Assembly: GCF_023101685.1 (NCBI RefSeq)
Contig: NZ_CP082164.1
Coordinates: forward strand, 7,378,001 to 7,442,000
Length of the DNA stretch: 64,000 nt
Direction of reading: 5' to 3'
Source of the DNA: Bradyrhizobium sp. 186
GTDB lineage: Bacteria; Pseudomonadota; Alphaproteobacteria; Rhizobiales; Xanthobacteraceae
This document shows, piece after piece, positions 8,911 through 16,705 of the stretch. Made by a program: the position numbers and the translations under genes. Numbering within the stretch: the first letter of the stretch is position 1; each line of letters opens with the position of its first letter. The notes under the pieces are model-generated. The model ran no database searches. It was not told the origin of the DNA and saw nothing but the letters and a program-made list of their open reading frames with translations.

Positions 8911-9645
8911 CTACACCGTCTGCGCCACAGCAGCGCGCGACTTCGGCGCTTTGACGATCTTCAGCAGCTCCTCCGACCGGCCCGTCAGCGCCGCTAGCAC
9001 GAGGCCGGCCATATGCGCCAGCCGCTCGTCCTTGGCGTCCTTGGCGAGCAGGTCGCGGCCGAAGATCACGCTCAGCGTGGCCGAGTTTGAGAGATAGAAG
9101 AAACTGAGCGCCGCGATCGAGATGTAGAGCTGCACCGGATCGACCGCGACCTTGAAGTCGCCACTGTCGACGCCGCGCCGCACCACGGTGCGGATCATCT
9201 CGACGAAGGGCGAGTGCATCGATTTGACCTTCGCTGAGCGCTTCAGGTGTTTTGCGCGCACGAGGTTTTCGGTCTGGAGCAGCGACAGGAATTCTGGGTT
9301 ACGCAGGAAATAGCTCCAGGTGAATTCGATCAGCCGCCTGATCGCCTCTGGCGGGTCGAGGTGTTCGAGATCGAGCCCCCGCTCCTCGCTGCGGATCTTG
9401 TCATAGGCGCCTTCGAGCACCGCGAGGTAGAGATCGTCCTTGTTGCCGACGTGATAGTAGAGCATGCGCTTGTTGGCGCCGGCCTGGGCGGCGATGCGGT
9501 CGACGCGCGCACCGGCAAGGCCGTGGGCCGAGAACTCCTGCTTGGCGGCTTCGAGGATGCGCAGCCGCATCCCCTCGGGATCGCGCTGCCATCTCAGATT
9601 TCGCTTTGCCTTCGCCAAACTCGTTGCTCGCTGTGCTCTTAACAC
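8911..9645 (-). CDS. TetR family transcriptional regulator
   Basis: 244 residues. A helix-turn-helix domain spans about residues 27-75 (I-L-E-A-A-K-Q-E-F, then G-A-R-V-D-R-I-A, then M-L-Y-Y-H-V-G-N-K-D-D-L), the classic TetR pattern. A C-terminal TetR_C domain with T-W-S-Y-F-L-R-N-P-E-F resembles regulators of pyrimidine or aromatic catabolism. The GTG at 9645 has no clear ribosome site, so the start is uncertain. It probably controls the adjacent ABC/enzyme operon. The IS element lies about 50 bases upstream and could have altered its promoter. Confidence 0.88.
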   Translation of the reverse strand: MLRAQRATSLAKAKRNLRWQRDPEGMRLRILEAAKQEFSAHGLAGARVDRIAAQAGANKRMLYYHVGNKDDLYLAVLEGAYDKIRSEERGLDLEHLDPPEAIRRLIEFTWSYFLRNPEFLSLLQTENLVRAKHLKRSAKVKSMHSPFVEMIRTVVRRGVDSGDFKVAVDPVQLYISIAALSFFYLSNSATLSVIFGRDLLAKDAKDERLAHMAGLVLAALTGRSEELLKIVKAPKSRAAVAQTV

Positions 9646-9664
9646 GCATGTAACACGCGCGCGC

Positions 9665-9692
9665 CGTCATTGCGAGGAGCGAAGCGACGAAG
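9665..9692. repeat. Left half of a family B palindromic repeat, split by the IS element
   Basis: CGTCATTGCGAGG-AGCGAAGCGACGAAG is the left arm of the same repeat that is intact at 26286-26372. Its continuation GCAATCCAGA resumes at 11465, on the other side of the insertion. Confidence 0.85.
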
Positions 9693-9767
9693 ATTCCATG
9701 GGGAGTGGATAGCGACCAGGTCTGAGGCCAGACTGAGGTTGCTGACCCCCTCAACCTGGAGACGACG

Positions 9768-10949
9768 ATGTTGCTCGATCATCCTTCCGACGGACCGACC
9801 GCTATCCGGACGCAGTTTGGCGCAATTTTTGTGTCTTTGGAACTGAGCCGTTCGACGTGGGTGATTACGTCACTTTCGCCTGGTACGGGCGAGAAGATGT
9901 CCAGGCACAGCGTCACGGCCGGCGATACGGCTGAGCTGATGAAGCTGTTTGCGGAACTCAGGCGCAAGGCGGAGGCCAGGACCCGCGAGAGCTATCCGAT
10001 CATCACGATCCAGGAAGCTGGGCTGGACGGGTTCTGGCTGCACCGTGTTCTGCAACAGAACGGCATTGAGAGCCACGTGGTCGATCCCGCCTCGATTGCG
10101 ACGTCGCGACGGCGGCGGCGGGCCAAGACTGACAGGCTCGATGGCGAGGCGCTGTTGCGGGCGCTTCTGGCCTACAAGCGCGGCGAGCCGCGGGTCTGTG
10201 CGATGGTGGTTGCGCCCTCGCCTGAAGAGGAGGACCGGCGCAGGCTGTGTCGCGAACGAGCGACGCTGATCGCCGAGCGCATCACGCATGTGAACCGGAT
10301 CAAGGGTCTTCTGTTCGCGCAGGGGATATCCGACTACGTGCCGCTGCGGCGCAATCGGCGGGCGCGGCTTGAGGCCTTGCGCACGGGCGACGGGCGGGAG
10401 CTGCCTTCGCATTTGAAGGCGCAGATCGGCCGCGAGCTCGATCGGGTCGAACTGCTTCTGGAACAGATCAAGGCGGTCGAGGCCGCGCGAGATGCTCTGC
10501 TGGCCGCAGCCCGGAAGCCTGCAGACAAGAACGCTGCAGACAAGGTCGCGCCGGATCCGGTGGCGATGCTGCTGGCCTTGAAAGGGCTCGGCGCCAACTT
10601 TGCGGCCGTGCTCTGGTCGGAGGCGTTCTACCGGCAGTTCTCCAACCGCCGCCAGGTCGCCGCCTATGCGGGGCTTGCGGCGACGCCGTGGCAAAGCGGA
10701 GGCATCCGGCACGAGCAGGGCGTGTCGAAGGCCGGCAATCCCAGGCTGCGGACCACAATGATCCAGCTCGCCTGGCTGTGGATACGTCACCAGCCGCAGT
10801 CGGCCCTGACGCGCTGGTTCAAGGAGCGAAGCCCGCAAGGCCGCAAGCGCGCGATCGTGGCGCTGGCGCGCAAGCTTCTCGTGACCTTGTGGAAGTATGT
10901 CACCGCGGGCGAGACCATCGAGGGGGCCGTGATGAAGCCCGCCGCCTGA
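9768..10949 (+). CDS. IS110-family transposase (DEDD recombinase)
   Basis: 393 residues. The N-terminal RuvC-like domain shows E83 (Q-E-A-G), D122 and D125 (K-T-D-R-L-D); the first acidic position lies in S-L-E-L-S-R-S, where E25 replaces the usual aspartate, as in many rhizobial members. A coiled helical middle is followed by a C-terminal Transposase_20 domain with A-Y-A-G-L-A-A-T-P and the serine of V-S-K-A-G-N-P (S320), the proposed second catalytic residue. TGGAG sits upstream of the ATG. The gene looks intact and full length, so the element may still be mobile. Confidence 0.95.
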   Translation: MLLDHPSDGPTAIRTQFGAIFVSLELSRSTWVITSLSPGTGEKMSRHSVTAGDTAELMKLFAELRRKAEARTRESYPIITIQEAGLDGFWLHRVLQQNGIESHVVDPASIATSRRRRRAKTDRLDGEALLRALLAYKRGEPRVCAMVVAPSPEEEDRRRLCRERATLIAERITHVNRIKGLLFAQGISDYVPLRRNRRARLEALRTGDGRELPSHLKAQIGRELDRVELLLEQIKAVEAARDALLAAARKPADKNAADKVAPDPVAMLLALKGLGANFAAVLWSEAFYRQFSNRRQVAAYAGLAATPWQSGGIRHEQGVSKAGNPRLRTTMIQLAWLWIRHQPQSALTRWFKERSPQGRKRAIVALARKLLVTLWKYVTAGETIEGAVMKPAA

Positions 10950-11463
10950 TCCGGACCGCACCAAGCGGCGTGCTTCGCCGCCCGCGCGCAACGAAAGAAC
11001 CATAACCCATCTGCCGAGGCCCGATCAGTCTCGGAAGATCCGGGTGGACGAACCGATGGATTGCATGGCTTCAAACGCCGCAACGAAGAATGGCCTCGTC
11101 CTCTCGAGCCTGCCCGCCGCAAGCGGAATCGTGGTGCAGTCGCCTTGTGCGACGACCGAATGTGAGTTTGATCTGGCAAGCAACCCAGATCGTCGAACCG
11201 GCTCGACCCTTGGATCGCAAATGCGAGGATGGCAGATGCCCTGACAGAACCGCCAACGCGAGGAGCTCCTATCGGCCCAACGCACCAAGCATGATGGCGT
11301 GCTCGCTCAACTCAAGGCCAAGCCGCTTCGCGGCGGCCCTAACAGGCCGGCCTTGACTTGATCTGCGCGCGCCATCCTGCAGAACCCGCGGTCGGGACGA
11401 AGAGGTGGCTGCAGTCGAACAAAAAGGTGACTGCTCATCCTTGACACACACATTCCCCATGTG
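10950..11463. other. Long non-coding right end of the IS element, candidate bridge RNA region
   Basis: About 510 bases after the transposase stop hold no supportable gene on either strand. IS110-family elements encode a structured bridge RNA in their long non-coding end; in the IS1111 subgroup this is the end downstream of the transposase, which fits here. I did not fold the sequence, so the RNA itself is inferred from element type and geometry. Confidence 0.45.
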
Positions 11464-11523
11464 AGCAATCCAGACTGTCACTGCGGAGGGATTCTGGATT
11501 GCTTCGCTTCGCTCGCAATGACG
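11464..11523. repeat. Right half of the split family B repeat
   Basis: Begins AGCAATCCAGACTG and ends GCTCGCAATGACG, with an internal GGATTCTGGATTGC arm complementary to the left part. It is the continuation of 9665-9692. Confidence 0.85.
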
Positions 11524-11543
11524 GGTGTGGCCCTAACCGTCCT

Positions 11544-12392
11544 TCAATCGGCCGGCTTCGGCGAACGCTCCAGCAGGACCGTTTGGATGCCGCAAGTGCC
11601 GTTCCGTACCGTCATGATCCGCGTGCCGGGCTTGCGACCGTTGCGCACTTCGGTGACGTCGAGGCCGGCGGCGATCAGCCGGGCGCGCGTGGCGTCGATA
11701 TCGGCCACCCGCCAGCTCAGGCCCCACAGCCGGTCATGCATGGAATCGCCGCCCGCGACGGGGCGGCGCACCACCTCGACGACGAGGTCGCCACAGCGGA
11801 AGAACATCAGCTGGCCCCAATCCTGATGCGAGCGGTCGAGTGCCAGGTCGAGCCCGAGCCGCGCGCCGTAGAGCGCGGCGGCACGCTCTGAGTCCTCGGT
11901 CGTGATCACGACGTGGTCGAGTGCATCGATCGGCGCGATGTCGGTCGTTACCGAGAGCGGGCGTTCCTCGGCAAGCTCAAGGAAGAACATGCGCACGCCG
12001 CGCGTCAGCTCGGTGGCGGCACGCGTGCGCTTCCAATGCAGGACGGTGTCGGTTTGCGCGTCGCTGCTTTCGACCTCGGCGACGGGCTCCGGCCTCAGGG
12101 CCACCCGGTCCAGCCGCCGGTGCATCTTGCCCATGTCTGCGACACGAAAGCACAGGCTGGCAAGCACGCCCTCGCGGTCCTCCAGCAGCGCGCGCATCCG
12201 GTCCGCCGGCACGCTGAAGCCGCTCGGCGCCATCAGCTCGATCGTCATGTTCGCAAGCGTGAACAGTACCCGGTCGGCGCCCTCGCCGGAATTCTGCCAG
12301 GCCGGCGCACGCCCCAGCAGCGTCTGATAGGCCGCCTTGGCCGCACCGATATCCTTGACCAGAGCGACGACGTGATCGAGGCCGGTGATCAT
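11544..12392 (-). CDS. VOC-superfamily (glyoxalase/dioxygenase-like) protein with two modules
   Basis: 282 residues made of two vicinal-oxygen-chelate modules: the first begins G-L-D-H-V-V-A-L-V-K-D (residue 4 onward), the second A-L-D-H-V-V-I-T-T-E-D (about residue 155). Each has the beta-alpha-beta-beta-beta pattern and an initial histidine that can be a metal ligand. GGGGGAG precedes the ATG at 12392. Family members are ring-cleaving dioxygenases, glyoxalases or isomerases; too few conserved residues are visible to choose. It is not obviously in an operon: the IS element lies downstream and a divergent kinase gene upstream. Confidence 0.82.
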   Translation of the reverse strand: MITGLDHVVALVKDIGAAKAAYQTLLGRAPAWQNSGEGADRVLFTLANMTIELMAPSGFSVPADRMRALLEDREGVLASLCFRVADMGKMHRRLDRVALRPEPVAEVESSDAQTDTVLHWKRTRAATELTRGVRMFFLELAEERPLSVTTDIAPIDALDHVVITTEDSERAAALYGARLGLDLALDRSHQDWGQLMFFRCGDLVVEVVRRPVAGGDSMHDRLWGLSWRVADIDATRARLIAAGLDVTEVRNGRKPGTRIMTVRNGTCGIQTVLLERSPKPAD

Positions 12393-12599
12393 ATTCTCCC
12401 CCTATCGACCTGGAACAACCGGGCGAAAATCGGCATTTTTCCGGGCTTGGCATTGTCCGATGATGGTCGTATTCCGGCTCCATGCTGACCTCAAGCGCTT
12501 CAGGCGGCGGTTTTGCGAATAATTTCAGCGTCCCATCAACGGAACCGATGCTAGAGTAAGCCCGCCGGCCGGGACCACAAAGCGCATCACGGACAAGCA

Positions 12600-13493
12600 A
12601 TGCAGGCTCTCTTTATCGGACAGACCTATATCGACGTCGTCTTCATCACCGACCACATGCCGACCGGCGACGAGAAGCACGTGGCCTCGGACTACGCGGT
12701 CTCTTTCGGCGGCAACGCGGTCACGGCGGCTTTCTGCTGCGCCAAGCTCGGCATCGTGCCCGATCTGATCGCCACGGCGGCCAATGACTGGCTCGGACGC
12801 ATGTTCCAGGACATGTGCGCGAAATACGCGATCTCGCTGCACGGGCGGAAGGTGAACCAGTCCTCGCTGTCCTTCATCATGCCCAAGGACGGCAAGCGCG
12901 CCATCGTCCGCTGCCGCGACGACGAGCACATCCATCCCTTTCCGATGCTCAATCTCGGCGGCTGCCGGGCGCTACACATCGACGGCCATCAGCCCGATGC
13001 CGCGATCCACTATGCAAAAATCTGCCGCGAGGCCGGCATTTTGACCTCGCTCGATGGCGGCGGCCTGCGCACCAACACGCATGAGCTGCTGGAATTCATC
13101 GATGTGGCGATCGTTGCCGAGCGGCTGTGCGAGCAGATGGATCTGACGCCGGAAAAAATGCTCGATTACCTCAAGGGCCGCGGCTGCAAGATCGGCGGCA
13201 TCACCATGGGTGAGAAGGGCCTGCTCTGGTACAACGAGACCGGCGCGGTCGAGATCATGCCGGCAATGCCGATCCCGCGCGAGCGCGTGATCGACACCAA
13301 CGGCGCCGGCGACGTCTTCCACGGCGCCTACATCTATTCCTATTTGGCTCATCCCGGCAAAAGCTGGCGCGAGCATTTCGACTTCGCCCGCGCCGCCTCG
13401 ACCTTCAAGATCCAGCGCCTCGGCAACGAGGCCGGCTTGCCGACCCTTGTCGACATCGCCAAGGTCCGGCACGAGTTCGAAGTCAGAGCCTAG
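12600..13493 (+). CDS. PfkB-family sugar kinase
   Basis: 297 residues. The N-terminal substrate-binding strand has the S-F-G-G-N-A segment (35-40) and the C-terminal signature D-T-N-G-A-G-D is at 232-238, where D238 is the catalytic base. Members phosphorylate ribose, fructose, adenosine, 2-keto-3-deoxygluconate and others with ATP. The ribosome site is weak (GGAC). The stop is 18 bases before a second PfkB gene, and the two are probably co-transcribed. Unlike the second kinase it lacks the canonical ribokinase GGKGxN motif, so its substrate is likely different. Confidence 0.88.
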   Translation: MQALFIGQTYIDVVFITDHMPTGDEKHVASDYAVSFGGNAVTAAFCCAKLGIVPDLIATAANDWLGRMFQDMCAKYAISLHGRKVNQSSLSFIMPKDGKRAIVRCRDDEHIHPFPMLNLGGCRALHIDGHQPDAAIHYAKICREAGILTSLDGGGLRTNTHELLEFIDVAIVAERLCEQMDLTPEKMLDYLKGRGCKIGGITMGEKGLLWYNETGAVEIMPAMPIPRERVIDTNGAGDVFHGAYIYSYLAHPGKSWREHFDFARAASTFKIQRLGNEAGLPTLVDIAKVRHEFEVRA

Positions 13494-13511
13494 CTCTTCC
13501 TGGAGTGTCGC

Positions 13512-14429
13512 ATGGGGCGCGTCTTCGTCGCCGGCAGCATCAATATGGATGTGGTGGCAACTGCCGATCGCCATCCAAAAGTCGGTGAGACCGTCGCCGG
13601 CCGCGAGGTGCTGTATTTCCCCGGCGGCAAGGGCGCAAACCAAGCCGTGGCCGCATCGCGGCTCGGCGCCAGGACCACGCTGATCGGACGGCTCGGCAAG
13701 GATTCCTTCGGGGCTGAGCTGAAGGCATTTCTCGGCGATCAGGGCATCGATCTCGGCTATCTCCAGGAGAACGTCGAAGCCCATACCGGCACCGCTATCA
13801 TCACAGTCGCCGAGGCGGACAACACCATCGTCGTCATTCCCGGCACCAATGCGCTGGTCGACGCCGATGATGTCAGCGTTGTGCCGCTGGTGAAAGGCGA
13901 TGTTGCCGTCAGCCAGTTCGAGATCCCGCTGCCGACGATTGCCGCGTTCTTTCGGCGGGCGCGATCTGCTCAAGCGATAACGCTGCTCAACCCTGCGCCG
14001 GCGCAGAAAATGTCCAGCGAGCTGCTCGCGCTCGTCGACGTGCTCGTGCTGAACGAGACCGAGCTCGGCTTCCTCGCCGGTGTCGAGCTGTCCGAAGACG
14101 ATGATCCGGCGCAGATCATCGATGCGGCGCGGCGGCTTCAGGCCAGCAAGGATCAGACCATCTGCGTCACGCTCGGCAAGCGCGGCGTGCTTGCGCTCGC
14201 CGGCCAGCAGGAGATTTTCGTGCCCGGCCGCATGGTGACGGCGGTCGACACCACCGGCGCCGGCGACTGCTTCGTCGGCGCGCTCGCGGCGCAACTGGCC
14301 GACGAAGTGCCGCTGCGCACGGCGCTCGTCTTCGCCAACGCCGCCGCCTCGATCTCCGTGCAGCGGATGGGCGCCGGGCCGTCGATGCCTACGGCAGCGG
14401 AAGTCGCCGCCGTCATCAAGGCAGGATGA
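13512..14429 (+). CDS. rbsK: Ribokinase
   Basis: 305 residues. The start V-A-G-S-I-N-M-D, the G-G-K-G-A-N-Q-A motif (38-45) and D-T-T-G-A-G-D (246-252) are the ribokinase pattern. The reaction is ATP-dependent phosphorylation of ribose to ribose 5-phosphate, in the cytoplasm. TGGAG precedes the ATG. It follows the first PfkB gene closely and converges with the flavoprotein gene, their stops abutting at 14429/14430. No ribose transporter is in the window, so a related pentose or nucleoside sugar is also possible. Confidence 0.85.
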   Translation: MGRVFVAGSINMDVVATADRHPKVGETVAGREVLYFPGGKGANQAVAASRLGARTTLIGRLGKDSFGAELKAFLGDQGIDLGYLQENVEAHTGTAIITVAEADNTIVVIPGTNALVDADDVSVVPLVKGDVAVSQFEIPLPTIAAFFRRARSAQAITLLNPAPAQKMSSELLALVDVLVLNETELGFLAGVELSEDDDPAQIIDAARRLQASKDQTICVTLGKRGVLALAGQQEIFVPGRMVTAVDTTGAGDCFVGALAAQLADEVPLRTALVFANAAASISVQRMGAGPSMPTAAEVAAVIKAG

Positions 14430-15650
14430 TCACGCCAGCGCGCTCTTCAGGTCAAAGCCCTCATCCGCGGCGTGCTCCGGCGCGAGCGATCGGTCCATGC
14501 CGAGCAGGCGGCGGCCGAACATGTGATCGCCGGCGCGGTTGACCGACTCGATGCCGAGCAGCCTGTCGCCCTTGTAGCAGAACGCCGAGAACGCCTTCTT
14601 GGCGGGATCGCCGCGCAGCACGACGCGGTCGTAGCCGGTGGTGAGCCCCGCCATCTGGAGCTTGTCGTCGCCCTGGTCGCTCCAGAACCAGGGATGACCG
14701 TCATAGACTTTCCTGTCACCGGTCAGCCGCGCTGCGACGCAGCGGGCATGGTCGGTGGCGTTCTGCACCGACTCCAGCCGCAACGATCCGCCGAAGCGTG
14801 GGCTTGCGAACAGTGCGCAGTCGCCGATCGCGGAGATGTCGGGATCGGCCGTCGAAAGATACTCGTCGACGATGATGCCGGCCGCCACCGGCAGCCCCGC
14901 CTCGGCCGCGAGCTCGATATTCGGCAGCACGCCGACGCCGACCACGACCAGATCGGCCGGCAGATGGCGGCCGTCGCTGAGGCTGACGCCGGTGACCTTG
15001 CCACCCTCGGCTTCGATGGAGGTTGCCTGCACACCGAGGTGAACGCGGATGCCGGCTTCGCGATGCCGCGCCTGAAAATACTCCGAGACCTCCGCCGTCA
15101 CCGCTCGCGCCATCACGCGTGGAGCGAGCTCGAGCACGTCGACCTCCAGCCCCTTGATCCGCGCGGTCGACGCAAACTCCAGACCGATGAAGCCCGCGCC
15201 GATCACCACCACCCGCGTCTTCGACGGAATGATCGTTCGCAGCGCCTCGCTCTCGTCGACGACGCGCAGATATTTCACGTCGGGCAGATTGGCGTTGGGC
15301 AGATCGAGCAAGCGATTGCGCGCGCCGGTCGCCAGCACGAGGTGACCGTAGGGAAGCGTCTCGCCCGACGCGAGAAGGACCTTGCGCCCGGCGCGGTCGA
15401 TCGACGCCACGCGGCCCGCGATCAGCTCGATCTTCTGGTCGTGGTAGAATTTCTCCGGCCGGAACATCAGGCTCTCCGGCCCGGCCGAACCCTTGATGTA
15501 GGCTTTTGACAGAGGCGGCCGCTGATAGGGCAGATGCGCCTCGTCATTGATCAGGCGGACGCGCTCGGAGAAGCCGGCCTGGCGCAGCGATGCCGCGACC
15601 TGGTAGCCAGCATGGCCGGCACCGACAATGATCACCGGTCCGTCCGTCAT
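14430..15650 (-). CDS. FAD-dependent NAD(P)H:ferredoxin reductase-type oxidoreductase
   Basis: 406 residues. The FAD motif G-A-G-H-A-G-Y (about 10-16), L-P-Y-Q-R-P-P-L-S-K (about 40-49), a second NAD(P) Rossmann motif G-A-G-F-I-G-L-E (about 153-160) and the A-I-G-D-C-A FAD-binding block (about 277) give the rhodocoxin/putidaredoxin reductase family. Such enzymes pass electrons from NAD(P)H to a [2Fe-2S] ferredoxin serving a P450 or ring-hydroxylating oxygenase. Neither partner is adjacent, so its acceptor must be encoded elsewhere. A perfect inverted repeat lies directly before the ATG. Confidence 0.88.
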   Translation of the reverse strand: MTDGPVIIVGAGHAGYQVAASLRQAGFSERVRLINDEAHLPYQRPPLSKAYIKGSAGPESLMFRPEKFYHDQKIELIAGRVASIDRAGRKVLLASGETLPYGHLVLATGARNRLLDLPNANLPDVKYLRVVDESEALRTIIPSKTRVVVIGAGFIGLEFASTARIKGLEVDVLELAPRVMARAVTAEVSEYFQARHREAGIRVHLGVQATSIEAEGGKVTGVSLSDGRHLPADLVVVGVGVLPNIELAAEAGLPVAAGIIVDEYLSTADPDISAIGDCALFASPRFGGSLRLESVQNATDHARCVAARLTGDRKVYDGHPWFWSDQGDDKLQMAGLTTGYDRVVLRGDPAKKAFSAFCYKGDRLLGIESVNRAGDHMFGRRLLGMDRSLAPEHAADEGFDLKSALA

Positions 15651-15651
15651 T

Positions 15652-15667
15652 GGAACAGCCCTGTTCC
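15652..15667. promoter_or_regulatory. Perfect inverted repeat abutting the flavoprotein start codon
   Basis: GGAACAG-CC-CTGTTCC lies one base before the ATG at 15650 on the minus strand, where it covers the expected ribosome site. It could be an operator or an RNA hairpin that masks initiation. No partner copy was seen nearby. Confidence 0.4.
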
Positions 15668-15901
15668 GGAGACACGAGCGTTACCCATGTCGTCTCCTCT
15701 CTCACTGATTTTGCTTGGCTTACCTCGCCCGAAGGAGCCGGCGCTCGTGTCCGTCCCTAAACGAAGGCGGCTCCATTTGAGCCTATCGTTCCGGTTTGCG
15801 CAAGGGCACCGGCGCGGCCGTGCGGACGCTGCGGTCAGGGATTGTCACCCCTCGTCTTCTGCGATCTAGTTGCACGAACGACCTCATGCCGGGGATTTCC
15901 G

Positions 15902-16696
15902 ATGTCTGCTCCCATCTCCCAACCCGATGATCCCGCTTTGCTGCGGATCGAGGGCCCGATCGCGACCATCACGCTGAACCGTCCCACCGCGTTCAACTCG
16001 ATCAACCTCGCAATCGCGCAGAAGCTCGAACAGCTCGCGGCCTACATCGAAGGCGCCGACGACATCAGGGTCGTCGTCCTCGAGGGCGAAGGCCGCGCCT
16101 TCTCCGCCGGCGGCGATTTGCAGACGATCGGCGCTGCCGCCGAAGCCAACACGGTGACGCCGGTCGTCGGCGAACTGCTGAAGCACTACCACGCCTTCAT
16201 CGAGACCATCCGGCGGATGCCGAAACTTTCCCTGTCCAGCGTCCACGGCTCGGCCGCCGGTGCCGGCATGGGTCTCGCCTTCGTCACCGATCTCTGCATC
16301 GCCGCGGAAGATGCCAAATTCACGCCGGCCTATGCCAAGATCGGCGTCTCGCCGGATGGTGGCAGCACCGTCGGCATCGTCGGCACGGTCGGAACCCGCC
16401 GCGCGCTCCAGATCTTCCTGTCGGAGGACAATTTTACCGCTCAGCAAGCCCATGAATGGGGCCTGGTCGCCAAGATCGTGCCTGCGGCCGAGCTGAAAGC
16501 GGCAACGCGGCAGCTCGCCGAGCGGCTGGCGCAAAATTCGCCGGCCGCGATCGCCGGCACCAAATCGCTGGTCTACCAGGCCGCCACCACGCCGGTGAAG
16601 CAGCAGCTCGACGCCGAGGAGCACAAGATCATCATGGCGATGAACACGAAGGAGTTTCGTGTCGCCGTGAAGAAATTCACGAGCAAGGGAAAGTAG
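15902..16696 (+). CDS. Enoyl-CoA hydratase/isomerase family protein
   Basis: 264 residues from ATG 15902 (GGGGAT upstream); an in-frame TTG at 15842 exists but adds an atypical leader. The crotonase fold is shown by I-T-L-N-R-P, the oxyanion-hole segment A-F-S-A-G-G-D-L (about 68-75) and H-G-S-A-A-G-A-G-M (about 113-121). The usual hydratase glutamates are not both evident, so isomerase or hydrolase activity is possible. Substrates are CoA thioesters. The downstream TRAP genes are convergent. Confidence 0.88.
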   Translation: MSAPISQPDDPALLRIEGPIATITLNRPTAFNSINLAIAQKLEQLAAYIEGADDIRVVVLEGEGRAFSAGGDLQTIGAAAEANTVTPVVGELLKHYHAFIETIRRMPKLSLSSVHGSAAGAGMGLAFVTDLCIAAEDAKFTPAYAKIGVSPDGGSTVGIVGTVGTRRALQIFLSEDNFTAQQAHEWGLVAKIVPAAELKAATRQLAERLAQNSPAAIAGTKSLVYQAATTPVKQQLDAEEHKIIMAMNTKEFRVAVKKFTSKGK

Positions 16697-16705
16697 CCGC
16701 AAGCC

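Larger units (their letters stand above)
9693..11465 (+). mobile_element. IS110-family insertion sequence, IS1111-like, about 1.77 kb
   Basis: The element interrupts a palindromic repeat. Joining 9692 to 11466 restores the repeat, with the dinucleotide AG present at both junctions (9691-9692 and 11464-11465; CT on the other strand), as expected for an IS110 core. Subterminal inverted repeats CATGGGGAGTG (9697-9707) and CATTCCCCATG (11451-11461) match in 10 of 11 positions. Their position 4 bases inside one end and 2 bases inside the other is the IS1111-subgroup pattern. The left non-coding end is only about 75 bases, the right end about 510. One transposase gene is inside. Confidence 0.88.

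Noticed and set aside
11025..11288. Open frames in the right end of the IS element (for example 87 codons on minus)
   Set aside because: No ribosome site, no recognisable protein, and the position fits the non-coding end of an IS1111-like element.
14472..15509. 345-codon plus-strand open frame opposite the flavoprotein
   Set aside because: Antisense shadow; the minus-strand frame has intact FAD and NAD motifs.
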